Notes under the pieces: model-generated
What the model was told of the DNA's origin: nothing
Database searches by the model: none
The model's input: the letters and a program-made list of their open reading frames with translations, nothing else
Translations under genes and position numbers: made by a program
DNA from: Brevundimonas sp.
GTDB taxonomy: Bacteria; Pseudomonadota; Alphaproteobacteria; Caulobacterales; Caulobacteraceae
NCBI RefSeq assembly: GCF_031082345.1
Contig: NZ_JAVHLH010000087.1
Coordinates: 1 to 10,280 of the forward strand
DNA length: 10,280 nucleotides
Reading direction: 5' to 3'
Part shown: positions 1 to 5,579 of the stretch, in pieces
How positions within the stretch are numbered: position 1 is the first letter of the stretch
Layout of the letters: each line of letters opens with the position of its first letter

Positions 1-112
1 GAAGTCTCCCTGATCGGTCCTGACTCGGCCGCCCGGCCGGGCGCGTCAAGGGAGCCGGCTTCAAACCGTGTGAACGGCGGACGCCTCCCGCCGCGCGTCC
101 GTCTGGCCCGGA

Positions 113-141
113 TTGACAAACGCTGCATAAGAAGTGAATAT
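113..141 (+). promoter_or_regulatory. Putative promoter of the CPBP-TetR operon
   Basis: A perfect TTGACA -35 hexamer lies at 113-118. The -10 is poor: with a 17-bp spacer it would be GAATAT at 136-141, matching the consensus at only 3 of 6 positions, and TATGAA at 139-144 matches better but sits 20 bp away. The -10 region overlaps the palindrome at 135-154, which is the usual layout for a repressed promoter. The local AT content (about 119-155) stands out from the GC-rich surroundings. The -35 is seen directly; transcription from it is inferred. Confidence 0.45.
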
Positions 142-154
142 GAATTCATGTTCA
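135..154. promoter_or_regulatory. Candidate TetR-type operator, 20-bp near-perfect palindrome
   Basis: The sequence TGAATATGAATTCATGTTCA is symmetric about 144/145, with 9 of its 10 base pairs matching; only 139/150 (T/G) fails. It ends 16 bp before the start codon of the first gene of an operon whose second gene encodes a TetR-family repressor, and it covers the probable -10 of the promoter. TetR-family proteins bind palindromes of about this length and commonly control their own operon. That this palindrome is the binding site of the downstream repressor is inference from position and symmetry. Confidence 0.6.
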
Positions 155-170
155 GCACTGGAGCCTCGTC

Positions 171-923
171 ATGAGCACCGTTTCCATCCCCTCCGCCGCT
201 TCGGCCCCGCCCAGCGGCGGCCGCCGACTGGCCGCCGTCCAGGTCGCGACAATGGCCGCCCTGGTCTTCGCCGTGTCGTTCGCCCTGTCTCCCAGCGAGG
301 TGGTCGGGGCGGGCTATGGCCCCAAATTGATCCTGCTGGGCCGCATGGCGCTGCTGGTGGCGGCGGCCGCCCTGATGTTGCGCGTCGCGGGCCGCCGCTG
401 GTCGGACGTCGGCCTGCACGCCCCGCGCCGCTGGTGGACCATCCCGGTCGCCGTGGTCGCCGGCTATCTGGCGCTCGGCGCCCTGGCGGGGGCGATGCAG
501 ATGGCGATCCTGCCGGCCCTCGGCCTGTCGGGACCGGACCTGTCGGCCTTCACCGCCCTGAGGGGCGACCTGCCGGAATATCTGTTCTGGGCCCTGCCGG
601 TCGCCCTCGGCTCGGCCGCCGTCGGCGAGGAGCTGGTGGCGCGCGGCTTCCTGACCGACCGCATCGCCGCCGTCCTGGGCGGGGCCGCGCCGAACGGGGT
701 CGTGCTGTTCGCCGCCGTGATCCTGCAGGGCGCGCTGTTCGGCGCCTGCCACGCCTATCAGGGACTGGGCGGGGCCCTGCTGACCGGCGCGGTCGGCGTG
801 GTCATCGGCCTGGTCTGGCTGTGGAGCGGCCGCAATCTGTGGGCCGCGATCATCCTGCACGGACTGGTGGACTTCGTTAGTATGACGGCCTTCTACACCG
901 GAGCCGTCGGAGGGGCCTCTTGA
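171..923 (+). CDS. CPBP family intramembrane metalloprotease (CAAX/Abi type)
   Basis: This is a 250-residue, strongly hydrophobic polytopic membrane protein with about seven possible membrane segments (roughly residues 23-40, 52-72, 91-110, 135-151, 175-195, 203-219 and 224-240). All three conserved CPBP/Abi motifs are visible: EExxxR at 153-158, FxxxH at 190-194, and HxxxD at 230-234. The glutamates and histidines of these motifs form the metal/catalytic site in Rce1-type glutamic/metallo proteases, so the enzyme looks intact. Its substrate is unknown. Family members process prenylated proteins in eukaryotes; in bacteria many are linked to bacteriocin immunity or regulated proteolysis. The ATG at 171 follows a CTGGAG ribosome site at 158-163. 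The stop overlaps the TTG start of the TetR gene, so the two are very probably one transcript. Control by that repressor through the palindrome at 135-154 is inferred. Confidence 0.88.
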   Translation: MSTVSIPSAASAPPSGGRRLAAVQVATMAALVFAVSFALSPSEVVGAGYGPKLILLGRMALLVAAAALMLRVAGRRWSDVGLHAPRRWWTIPVAVVAGYLALGALAGAMQMAILPALGLSGPDLSAFTALRGDLPEYLFWALPVALGSAAVGEELVARGFLTDRIAAVLGGAAPNGVVLFAAVILQGALFGACHAYQGLGGALLTGAVGVVIGLVWLWSGRNLWAAIILHGLVDFVSMTAFYTGAVGGAS

Positions 924-1570
924 CCATCGAGCCGGAAGGCCCGCGTCCGCCGCGACAGAAGCGGAGCGAGGCCACCCTCGCCCGTATTCTCGGGGCGGCG
1001 AAGACCCTGCTGGCGACGCGGGACCTGGACGACATCACGGTCGAGGACATCGCGCGCGAGGCGGGGGTGTCGGTCGGGGCGCTCTACACCCGCTTCAAGG
1101 GCAAGGACGAGCTGCTGACCCATCTGCTGGACGCGACCCAGCGCGAGCAGCTGGAGCGGCTGGAGGAGGTGCTGGCGGCGGAGCGCTGGGCCGGGGTCGA
1201 CCTGGCCGGGCGGCTGGACTGGCTGGTGGAGACGTTGCAGGCCAGCGCGCGGGCCAACCCGGGGCTGATCCGGGCGGTGTTCGGGCGGCTGCTGTCGCAG
1301 TCGGCCGCGCTGAACGCCGGGCCGGCGGCGCTCAACGCGCGCAGCGTGGCGCTGATCGCCGACTGGCTGCTGGCGGCCCGGGATGGGGTGACGGCGCCGG
1401 ATCCGCAGGCCGCCGCGGCGACGACCACGGCCTGGCTGTCCTATTCGGTGCACATGGCGATGCTGTACGAATTCGCCTTCCCGGGACAGGACGGAGAGAC
1501 GGTGGCGCGCGAGCTGCGGCGCGCGGCGCTGGCGGCGCTGCGGCCGCAGGGTCGGGTTCGGGCCGTGTGA
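920..1570 (+). CDS. TetR/AcrR family transcriptional regulator
   Basis: The 216-residue protein is of normal length for TetR-family repressors. After a short basic N-terminal arm (residues 8-16), a typical TetR helix-turn-helix spans about residues 19-66. Its recognition part reads ITVEDIAREAGVSVGALYTR (39-58) and is followed by FKGKDELL. The remaining roughly 150 residues are helical and would hold the ligand pocket and dimer interface; the ligand cannot be read from sequence. The start is TTG at 920, which overlaps the preceding stop as TTGA, with GGAGGGG at 909-915 as ribosome site. This is a classic translational-coupling arrangement, so the regulator is made together with the CPBP protease. 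The simplest model is a local autorepressor acting at the palindrome 135-154 and derepressed by a small molecule or membrane stress; that model is inference. The family assignment is secure. Confidence 0.9.
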   Translation: MTIEPEGPRPPRQKRSEATLARILGAAKTLLATRDLDDITVEDIAREAGVSVGALYTRFKGKDELLTHLLDATQREQLERLEEVLAAERWAGVDLAGRLDWLVETLQASARANPGLIRAVFGRLLSQSAALNAGPAALNARSVALIADWLLAARDGVTAPDPQAAAATTTAWLSYSVHMAMLYEFAFPGQDGETVARELRRAALAALRPQGRVRAV

Positions 1571-1578
1571 GGATCGCC

Positions 1579-1608
1579 GGAACCGAACCGGCGGCGCCGG
1601 CCTTTTCC
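1579..1608 (+). terminator. Weak terminator-like hairpin after the TetR gene
   Basis: Directly after the TetR stop, CCGGC (1588-1592) pairs with GCCGG (1596-1600) around a GGC loop, and the stem is followed by CCTTTTCC. GGAA at 1579-1582 could also pair with TTCC at 1605-1608 outside an internal loop. The stem is short and the T tract only four long, so this is at best a partial terminator. The same stretch contains GGAAC (1579-1583) followed 17 bp later by CCTTT, a poor match to the EcfG promoter pattern. Confidence 0.3.
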
Positions 1609-1656
1609 AACGGTCAGGCCCGCCGGCTGGGTGGGCGCAATCGCTGGAGAGACCCG

Positions 1657-1899
1657 ATGAACACCCTGACACGCCTCGCCCTCGTCGCCGCCTTCGCCGC
1701 CGCGCCGCTGGCCGCCTGCACTGAGCCGGAGGCGGAGAACGCCGCCTACGAGACCGGCGAGGCGGCCGAGAACGCCGGCGCCGAGGTCGCGGCCACCACC
1801 GAGAACGTCGTCGAGGAGACCGGCGACGCGGCGCGCGACGTCGCCGCCGAGACGGAGGAGACGGTCGACGAGGCCACGACCACGCCGGAAGAGCGCTAG
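1657..1899 (+). CDS. Small lipoprotein with four 11-residue repeats
   Basis: This is an 80-residue predicted lipoprotein. The ATG at 1657 is preferred over an upstream GTG in the same frame at 1567: it has TGGAGAG at 1645-1651 as ribosome site and begins a clean signal peptide, whereas the upstream extension overlaps the TetR gene and is not signal-like. The lipobox is LAAC with Cys21 as the lipidated residue; +2 is Thr, compatible with export to the outer membrane. The mature part is rich in Ala, Glu and Thr and falls into four consecutive undecapeptides (residues 27-37, 38-48, 49-59, 60-70), for example ENAAYETGEAA and ENVVEETGDAA. An 11-residue period gives an 11/3 amphipathic helix, as in group 3 LEA proteins and apolipoproteins. 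No named family is recognised. A role in envelope or desiccation-type stress protection is speculative. A strong terminator follows. Confidence 0.8.
   Translation: MNTLTRLALVAAFAAAPLAACTEPEAENAAYETGEAAENAGAEVAATTENVVEETGDAARDVAAETEETVDEATTTPEER
1735..1866 (+). repeat. Four tandem 33-bp coding repeats
   Basis: These are the units encoding the undecapeptides: 1735-1767, 1768-1800, 1801-1833 and 1834-1866. The first three all begin GAGAACG. By eye the first and third agree at 27 of 33 bases, sharing GAGACCGGCGA in the middle. The fourth is degenerate (CGCGACGTCG start). Similarity at the DNA level suggests origin by internal duplication. Confidence 0.65.
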
Positions 1900-1922
1900 A
1901 CGAACGCCTGCGCCCTGGCGCT

Positions 1923-1961
1923 AAAGGGGCAGGTCCGGAGGGGCCGGCCCCTTTTGGTTTT
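1923..1961 (+). terminator. Strong intrinsic terminator
   Basis: AAAGGGGC (1923-1930) pairs with GCCCCTTT (1947-1954). After a 1x1 mismatch the stem continues as GGTCC (1932-1936) with GGGCC (1941-1945) around a GGAG loop. The tail reads TGGTTTT up to 1961. This ends the + strand transcript of the repeat lipoprotein 24 bp after its stop. The T tract touches the stop codon of the convergent hydrolase gene. The minus-strand reading of the hairpin has only three U residues after it, so it would work less well in that direction. Confidence 0.85.
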
Positions 1962-2779
1962 CAGGCGCCACGGGCGAGGCCGGCGATCCGCTTCACCAGG
2001 GCGCTGTCCTTGTCGAACAGGGGGTCCAGGACGGTGAAATGGTTGAGGCCGGGGAGGGCTTCGTAGCGGGTCTCGACGCCGCGGGCGCCCCAGAGGTCGG
2101 CCATCATCTTCGACTGGCGCAGGAACTCCGGGCTCTCGTCGGCGCCGACGACGCAGTCCAGCACCGTGCCGCCGGGGGTGGAGCCGTCGGGGACGGGCCA
2201 GTGGACGGGCGAGAGGGCGGTGGCCTCGGCCGCGTCGAGGCGCAGGGCGACGTTCAGCGAGGTCGGGATCAGGGGGGCGAGGTCGAAGACGCCGCTGATC
2301 GCCACGGCGGCGGAGGCGCGGCCCTCGCTGAGCAGGCAGGCCGCCATATGGCCGCCGGCGGAGTGGCCGAAGACGACGGGGCGGGCGCCGGTGCGGGCGC
2401 GGACGGCGTCCACGGCGGCGCGGACCTGACGCAGGATATGGCCGAGGCGGACGGCGGGGGCGAGGTCGTAGGAGGGGATGGCGAGGCTGACGCCATGGGC
2501 GTTGAGCGCCGGGGCGAGGCCGGAGAACCAGCTCTTGTCCAGCGCCTGCCAGTAGCCGCCGTGAAGGAAGACGGCGACGGGGGCGTCCTCCCCGGCGGAG
2601 AACAGGTCCATGACCTCGCGCGCGCCGGGACCCCAGGCGATCTCGATGGGCGGATGGGCGGCGCGGGCGGCCTCGGCGGCGTCGCGCCAGCGCTGCATGA
2701 CGGCCGGGTGATCCGGCACGCGGGCGCGGTTGTTGTATTCGGCTTCGAGATCGATCGCCGCTTCGCCCTTACCCGCCAC
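1961..2779 (-). CDS. Alpha/beta hydrolase, AFMID (kynurenine formamidase)-like
   Basis: With a GTG start at 2779 the protein has 272 residues, normal for this family. Visible features are an N-terminal LEAEYNNRARVPDHP stretch (residues 11-25), the oxyanion-type HGGYW motif at 73-77, the nucleophile elbow GHSAGG with Ser140, Asp214 in GADESPEF, and His247 in GLNHFTV. The Ser/Asp/His triad and HGGYW are typical of AFMID-type arylformamidases, which hydrolyse N-formylkynurenine to kynurenine in tryptophan breakdown. Related carboxylesterases share the same motifs, so the substrate is likely but not proven. An in-frame ATG at 2827 (288 residues), or further in-frame ATGs up to 2902, would run into the divergent RAM gene. 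The sequence before YNNRA is not family-like, which favours GTG, although no good ribosome site precedes it. No kynureninase or tryptophan dioxygenase lies nearby. The gene is convergent with the repeat lipoprotein. Confidence 0.85.
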   Translation of the reverse strand: MAGKGEAAIDLEAEYNNRARVPDHPAVMQRWRDAAEAARAAHPPIEIAWGPGAREVMDLFSAGEDAPVAVFLHGGYWQALDKSWFSGLAPALNAHGVSLAIPSYDLAPAVRLGHILRQVRAAVDAVRARTGARPVVFGHSAGGHMAACLLSEGRASAAVAISGVFDLAPLIPTSLNVALRLDAAEATALSPVHWPVPDGSTPGGTVLDCVVGADESPEFLRQSKMMADLWGARGVETRYEALPGLNHFTVLDPLFDKDSALVKRIAGLARGA

Positions 2780-2825
2780 GCTGTCATCCGCTAGAGGAAG
2801 CCCTCGAACCTGAGGGACCGCCGCC

Positions 2826-3080
2826 ATGATGACCGCCATCTTCGTCTTCATCAAATGCGAGCTGGGGCACGCCAACGACGTGGCGGCGGACATGGTCGAC
2901 AATGTCGAATACGTCTCGGAGGTCTATTCGACCTCGGGCCAGTACGACCTGCTGGCCAAGTTCCAGCTGCCGAAGGACATGGACATCGGCACCTTCGTGA
3001 CGAAGTCGGTGCAGACCCGGGCCAACATCCGCGACACCTTCACGGTGATCACCTTCTCGCCGTTCCTGCCGACGAAGTAG
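2826..3080 (+). CDS. Stand-alone Lrp/AsnC ligand-binding (RAM) domain protein
   Basis: This 84-residue protein consists only of the C-terminal effector-binding domain of Lrp/AsnC regulators, the RAM or SMAM domain (beta-alpha-beta-beta-alpha-beta). It contains the usual features: an initial strand TAIFVFIKCEL, a VEYVSEVYSTSGQYDLLAKF core (residues 27-46) with the Gly-x-Tyr-Asp turn, and a final strand TFTVITFSPF. There is no helix-turn-helix, so it cannot bind DNA alone. Such stand-alone domains form dimers or higher rings that bind amino acids, and may act as sensors or as partners of full-length Lrp proteins. The ATG at 2826 is preceded by GAGGGA at 2812-2817; the next codon is also ATG. 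It is divergent from the AFMID-like hydrolase, only 46 bp from that gene's GTG start, which makes an amino-acid-related link plausible but unproven. Confidence 0.88.
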   Translation: MMTAIFVFIKCELGHANDVAADMVDNVEYVSEVYSTSGQYDLLAKFQLPKDMDIGTFVTKSVQTRANIRDTFTVITFSPFLPTK

Positions 3081-3100
3081 GTGGGGCCGGCAGCCCCTCC

Positions 3101-3137
3101 ACCGCTGCGCGGTCCCCCTCCCCATGAAATGGGGAGG
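3101..3137. repeat. REP-like tandem hairpins (GC-rich intergenic repeat)
   Basis: Two hairpins lie side by side. ACCGC-TGC-GCGGT is at 3101-3113. An 8-bp perfect stem, CCTCCCCA (3117-3124) with TGGGGAGG (3130-3137), encloses the loop TGAAA. No T tract follows, so a classic terminator is unlikely. From general familiarity, sequences of this look (cccctcc-accgc-tccccctcccca...tggggagg) recur between genes in Caulobacterales genomes. That memory cannot be checked here, so the repeat status is an inference; the two stems are seen directly. Confidence 0.5.
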
Positions 3138-3143
3138 AGACGC

Positions 3144-3156
3144 TGACGCTACGTCA
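3144..3156. promoter_or_regulatory. Short dyad upstream of the acyl-CoA dehydrogenase pair
   Basis: TGACG-CTA-CGTCA is a perfect hyphenated inverted repeat located 40 bp before the start codon. It lies in the only stretch between the REP-like hairpins and the dehydrogenase gene that could hold a promoter. GCTAACG at 3170-3176 could serve as a weak -10. It may be an operator for an unidentified regulator, but a 13-bp dyad can arise by chance. Confidence 0.25.
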
Positions 3157-3196
3157 TCGCTGAATCGCTGCTAACGTCCCGGCGACGGAGGCGCAC

Positions 3197-4381
3197 ATGA
3201 CCGATCTCGATACCTTCCGCGCGGAGACGCGGGCGTGGCTGGAGGCGAACTGCCCGGCCGAATGCCGCGGGCCGGTGGCCAGCGACGAGGAGCGGGTGTG
3301 GGGCGGCCGCAACGCGGTCTTCCCGACCCCGGCGCACAAGACCTGGCTGGAGCGGATGGGCGCGCGCGGCTGGACCGCGCCGGAGTGGCCGACCGAATAT
3401 GGCGGCGGGGGGCTGAGCCGCGAGGAGGCCAAGGTGCTGGGCTCGGAGATGCGCCGCATCGACGCCCAGGCGCCGCTGGCCAGTTTCGGGGTGTGGATGC
3501 TGGGGCCGGCCCTGCTGGCCTTCGGGACCGAGGAACAGAAGCAGCGCTTCCTGCCGGAGATCGTCCGCGGCGAGATCCGCTGGTGCCAGGGCTATTCCGA
3601 GCCGGGGGCGGGGTCGGATCTGGCGGCGATCCAGACCCGGGCCGAGGACAAGGGCGACCACTGGATCGTCAACGGCCAGAAGGTGTGGACCTCCTACGCC
3701 GACAAGGCCGACTGGATCTTCTGCCTGGTGCGGACCGATCCCGAGGCGCCCAAGCACCTGGGCATTTCCTTCGTGCTGTTCGACATGGCGACGCCGGGCG
3801 TGAGCACGCGGCCGATCACCCTGATCAGCGGCAAGAGCCCGTTCTGCGAGACCTTCTTCGACGACGTGCGGGTCGAGAAGGCCAATCTGGTCGGGACGCT
3901 GAACCGCGGCTGGGACGTGGCCAAGGCGCTGCTGGCGCACGAGCGGACCATGATCGGGGCCATGGGCGAGATCGCCGGGGGCCGGCCGGTCGGTCAGGTG
4001 GCGACGGGGTCGATCGGGCTGGACGCTGACGGGCGGCTGGACGAGCCGATGCTCCGGGCCCGGATCGCCGAGCTGGAGGTCGATGCGGCGGCGTTCAAGC
4101 TGGCGCTGGAGCGGACGGGCGACCTGGCCAAGGCCGGACAGGCGCATCCGGCCATCGCCTCGATGCTCAAATACTACGGCTCGGAGCTGAACAAGCGACG
4201 CCATGAGCTGCTGATGGCCGCCGGCGGCGCGGAGGCGCTGGAGTGGGAGGGCGAGCGGTCGCGCGACGGGGCGACGGCCCGCGACTGGCTGCGGACCAAG
4301 GCCAATTCCATCGAGGGCGGGACCAGCGAGGTCCAGCTGAACATCATCGCCAAACACCTGCTGCAGCTGCCGGGAGCCTGA
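3197..4381 (+). CDS. Acyl-CoA dehydrogenase, catalytic-type subunit
   Basis: A 394-residue FadE-like flavoprotein, probably forming the trans-2,3 double bond of an acyl-CoA. The ACAD signature GYSEPGAGSDLA lies at 132-143 and the middle-domain motif WIVNGQKVWTS at 156-166. GGTSEVQ at 374-380 belongs to the C-terminal FAD/substrate loop. Glu249 in LLAHERTMIG sits where isovaleryl-CoA dehydrogenase and the mycobacterial ChsE type carry the catalytic base, and so is the likely base here. The position used by medium-chain enzymes is Gly in the IEGGT stretch. The Arg-Lys-Gln-Phe-Gly motif that helps bind FAD across the dimer interface is absent from the expected region (around 300-320). The adjacent gene has that motif, so the two probably act as a heteromer. 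The start ATG follows GGAGG at 3187-3191. The next start lies 3 nt after the stop, consistent with coupled translation. The acyl substrate is not readable from sequence. Confidence 0.9.
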   Translation: MTDLDTFRAETRAWLEANCPAECRGPVASDEERVWGGRNAVFPTPAHKTWLERMGARGWTAPEWPTEYGGGGLSREEAKVLGSEMRRIDAQAPLASFGVWMLGPALLAFGTEEQKQRFLPEIVRGEIRWCQGYSEPGAGSDLAAIQTRAEDKGDHWIVNGQKVWTSYADKADWIFCLVRTDPEAPKHLGISFVLFDMATPGVSTRPITLISGKSPFCETFFDDVRVEKANLVGTLNRGWDVAKALLAHERTMIGAMGEIAGGRPVGQVATGSIGLDADGRLDEPMLRARIAELEVDAAAFKLALERTGDLAKAGQAHPAIASMLKYYGSELNKRRHELLMAAGGAEALEWEGERSRDGATARDWLRTKANSIEGGTSEVQLNIIAKHLLQLPGA

Positions 4382-4384
4382 TGG

Positions 4385-5503
4385 ATGCCGCTGATCCTGA
4401 CTGAAGAGCAGACGATGTTGAAGGCAGCCGCCGACGGCTTCCTGAACGAGAAGGCGCCGATCGCGCACCTGCGCAAACTGCGGGACAGCCGAGACGCCGA
4501 CGGGGTGTCGCGCGAGCTGTGGCGGGCGTTCGGGGAGATGGGCTTCGCGGGCGTCGTCATCCCCGAGGCGCACGGCGGCTCGGGGCTGGGCGCGGTCGAG
4601 GCCGGGGTGGTGGCCGAGGCGCTGGGGCGGACCCTGACGCCGTCGCCCTTCATGGGCTCGGGGGTGCTGGCGGCGACGGTGCTGAAGGGCGGTTCGGACG
4701 AACAGCAGGCGGCGTGGCTGCCGCGGATCGCGGCGGGCGAGGCCATCGTATCGCTGGCGGTGGACGAGGGACCGAAGCACGCGCCGGCGCGGATGACGAC
4801 CATGGCCGAGCGATCGGGCAATGGCTTCAGGCTGAACGGGGCCAAGGGCTTCGTGCTGGACGGCCATGTCGCGGACGCCCTGATCGTGGCGGGGCGGACG
4901 GCGGAGGGCATCGGTCTGTTCCTCGTCGATCCGTCCACGGACGGTGTGACGGTCGAGCGGACGGTGATGGTCGATGCGCACAATGCGGCGCGGGTGACGC
5001 TGACCGATGTCGCGGTCGATGCAGACGCCCTGATCGGTTCGGTCGAGGGCGGCGAGGCGCTGCTGGAGGGGGCGCTGAACCTGGGACGGGCCTGCGCGGC
5101 CGCGTCGCTCACCGGGGCGGGGGATCAGGCCTTCCAGACCACGCTGGACTATCTGCGGACGCGCAAACAGTTCGGCAAGCTGATCGGCGAGTTCCAGGCG
5201 CTGCAGCACCGGGCGGCGCATCTGTTCAGCGAGATCGAGATCGCCCGGGCGGCGGTGATGGGGGCGCTGCAGGCGCTGGACGCGGGCAAGGACCACGCGC
5301 CGCTGGCCGTGTCGGTGGCCAAGGCCAAGGCCGGCCGCGTGGCTGAGCTGGCGGTTCAGGAGGCGGTGCAGATGCACGGCGGCGTCGGCATGACCGACGA
5401 GTTCGACGTCGGCCTGTTCATGAAGCGGGTCCGGGTGCTGAACGAGCTGCTGGGCGACGCCGGCTTCCATCAGGAACGGATGGCGCGAAGCCAGGGGTTC
5501 TGA
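4385..5503 (+). CDS. Acyl-CoA dehydrogenase family protein, probable non-catalytic partner subunit
   Basis: A 372-residue ACAD-fold protein. It keeps the FAD interface motifs [17 protein letters not shown] (259-275) and [10 protein letters not shown] (331-340). It lacks the SEPGAGSD signature: the corresponding stretch reads [12 protein letters not shown] (123-134). The glutamate of the ER motif is replaced by Gly (LNLGRA, 231-236). The C-terminal YEGT/GGT loop is replaced by LLGDAGF (355-361). With no candidate catalytic base it is probably inactive alone and complements the upstream subunit. Adjacent ACAD gene pairs with this division of labour are known from mycobacterial sterol side-chain oxidation (FadE26/27 and FadE28/29), where they form alpha2beta2 enzymes with one FAD site per pair. 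The ATG at 4385 has GGGAG at 4372-4376. Another ATG at 4381 overlaps the previous stop but its frame closes after seven codons. Confidence 0.88.
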   Translation: MPLILTEEQTMLKAAADGFLNEKAPIAHLRKLRDSRDADGVSRELWRAFGEMGFAGVVIPEAHGGSGLGAVEAGVVAEALGRTLTPSPFMGSGVLAATVLKGGSDEQQAAWLPRIAAGEAIVSLAVDEGPKHAPARMTTMAERSGNGFRLNGAKGFVLDGHVADALIVAGRTAEGIGLFLVDPSTDGVTVERTVMVDAHNAARVTLTDVAVDADALIGSVEGGEALLEGALNLGRACAAASLTGAGDQAFQTTLDYLRTRKQFGKLIGEFQALQHRAAHLFSEIEIARAAVMGALQALDAGKDHAPLAVSVAKAKAGRVAELAVQEAVQMHGGVGMTDEFDVGLFMKRVRVLNELLGDAGFHQERMARSQGF

Positions 5504-5504
5504 T

Positions 5505-5538
5505 CGCCCTCCGGTATTTCCCCGGGGTGGCGAGGGCG
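5505..5538 (+). other. Hairpin in the gap before hmgA
   Basis: CGCCCTC (5505-5511) pairs with GAGGGCG (5532-5538) around a 20-nt loop that itself contains CCCCGGGG (5520-5527). There is no T tract. It could be a weak stop for the dehydrogenase transcript or a processing or regulatory element for hmgA. It could also be a chance product of high GC content. Confidence 0.3.
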
Positions 5539-5579
5539 GACGGCGACCGCTAAACCTCCAGACAGGGAGACCACGCACC

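Noticed and set aside
76..103. Hairpin GGCGGACGC...GCGTCCGTC as a terminator of an upstream gene
   Set aside because: Nine pairs (one G-T) with a 10-nt loop, but no T tract follows and no gene end is visible upstream, so its role cannot be supported.
1..174. An open frame from the left edge to a stop at 172-174, possibly the end of an upstream gene
   Set aside because: The 57 codons read as Arg/Ser/Pro-rich sequence without hydrophobic pattern or family resemblance. The frame would cover the promoter and palindrome of the CPBP operon, so this is better seen as intergenic.
1567..1656. Extending the repeat lipoprotein upstream to the GTG at 1567
   Set aside because: The extra 30 residues are not signal-like, overlap the TetR gene, and hide the ribosome site TGGAGAG and the normal signal peptide start at 1657.
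2039..2794. Gly/Ala/Asp-rich plus-strand open frame opposite the hydrolase
   Set aside because: Low-complexity shadow of a gene with an intact Ser-Asp-His triad on the other strand.
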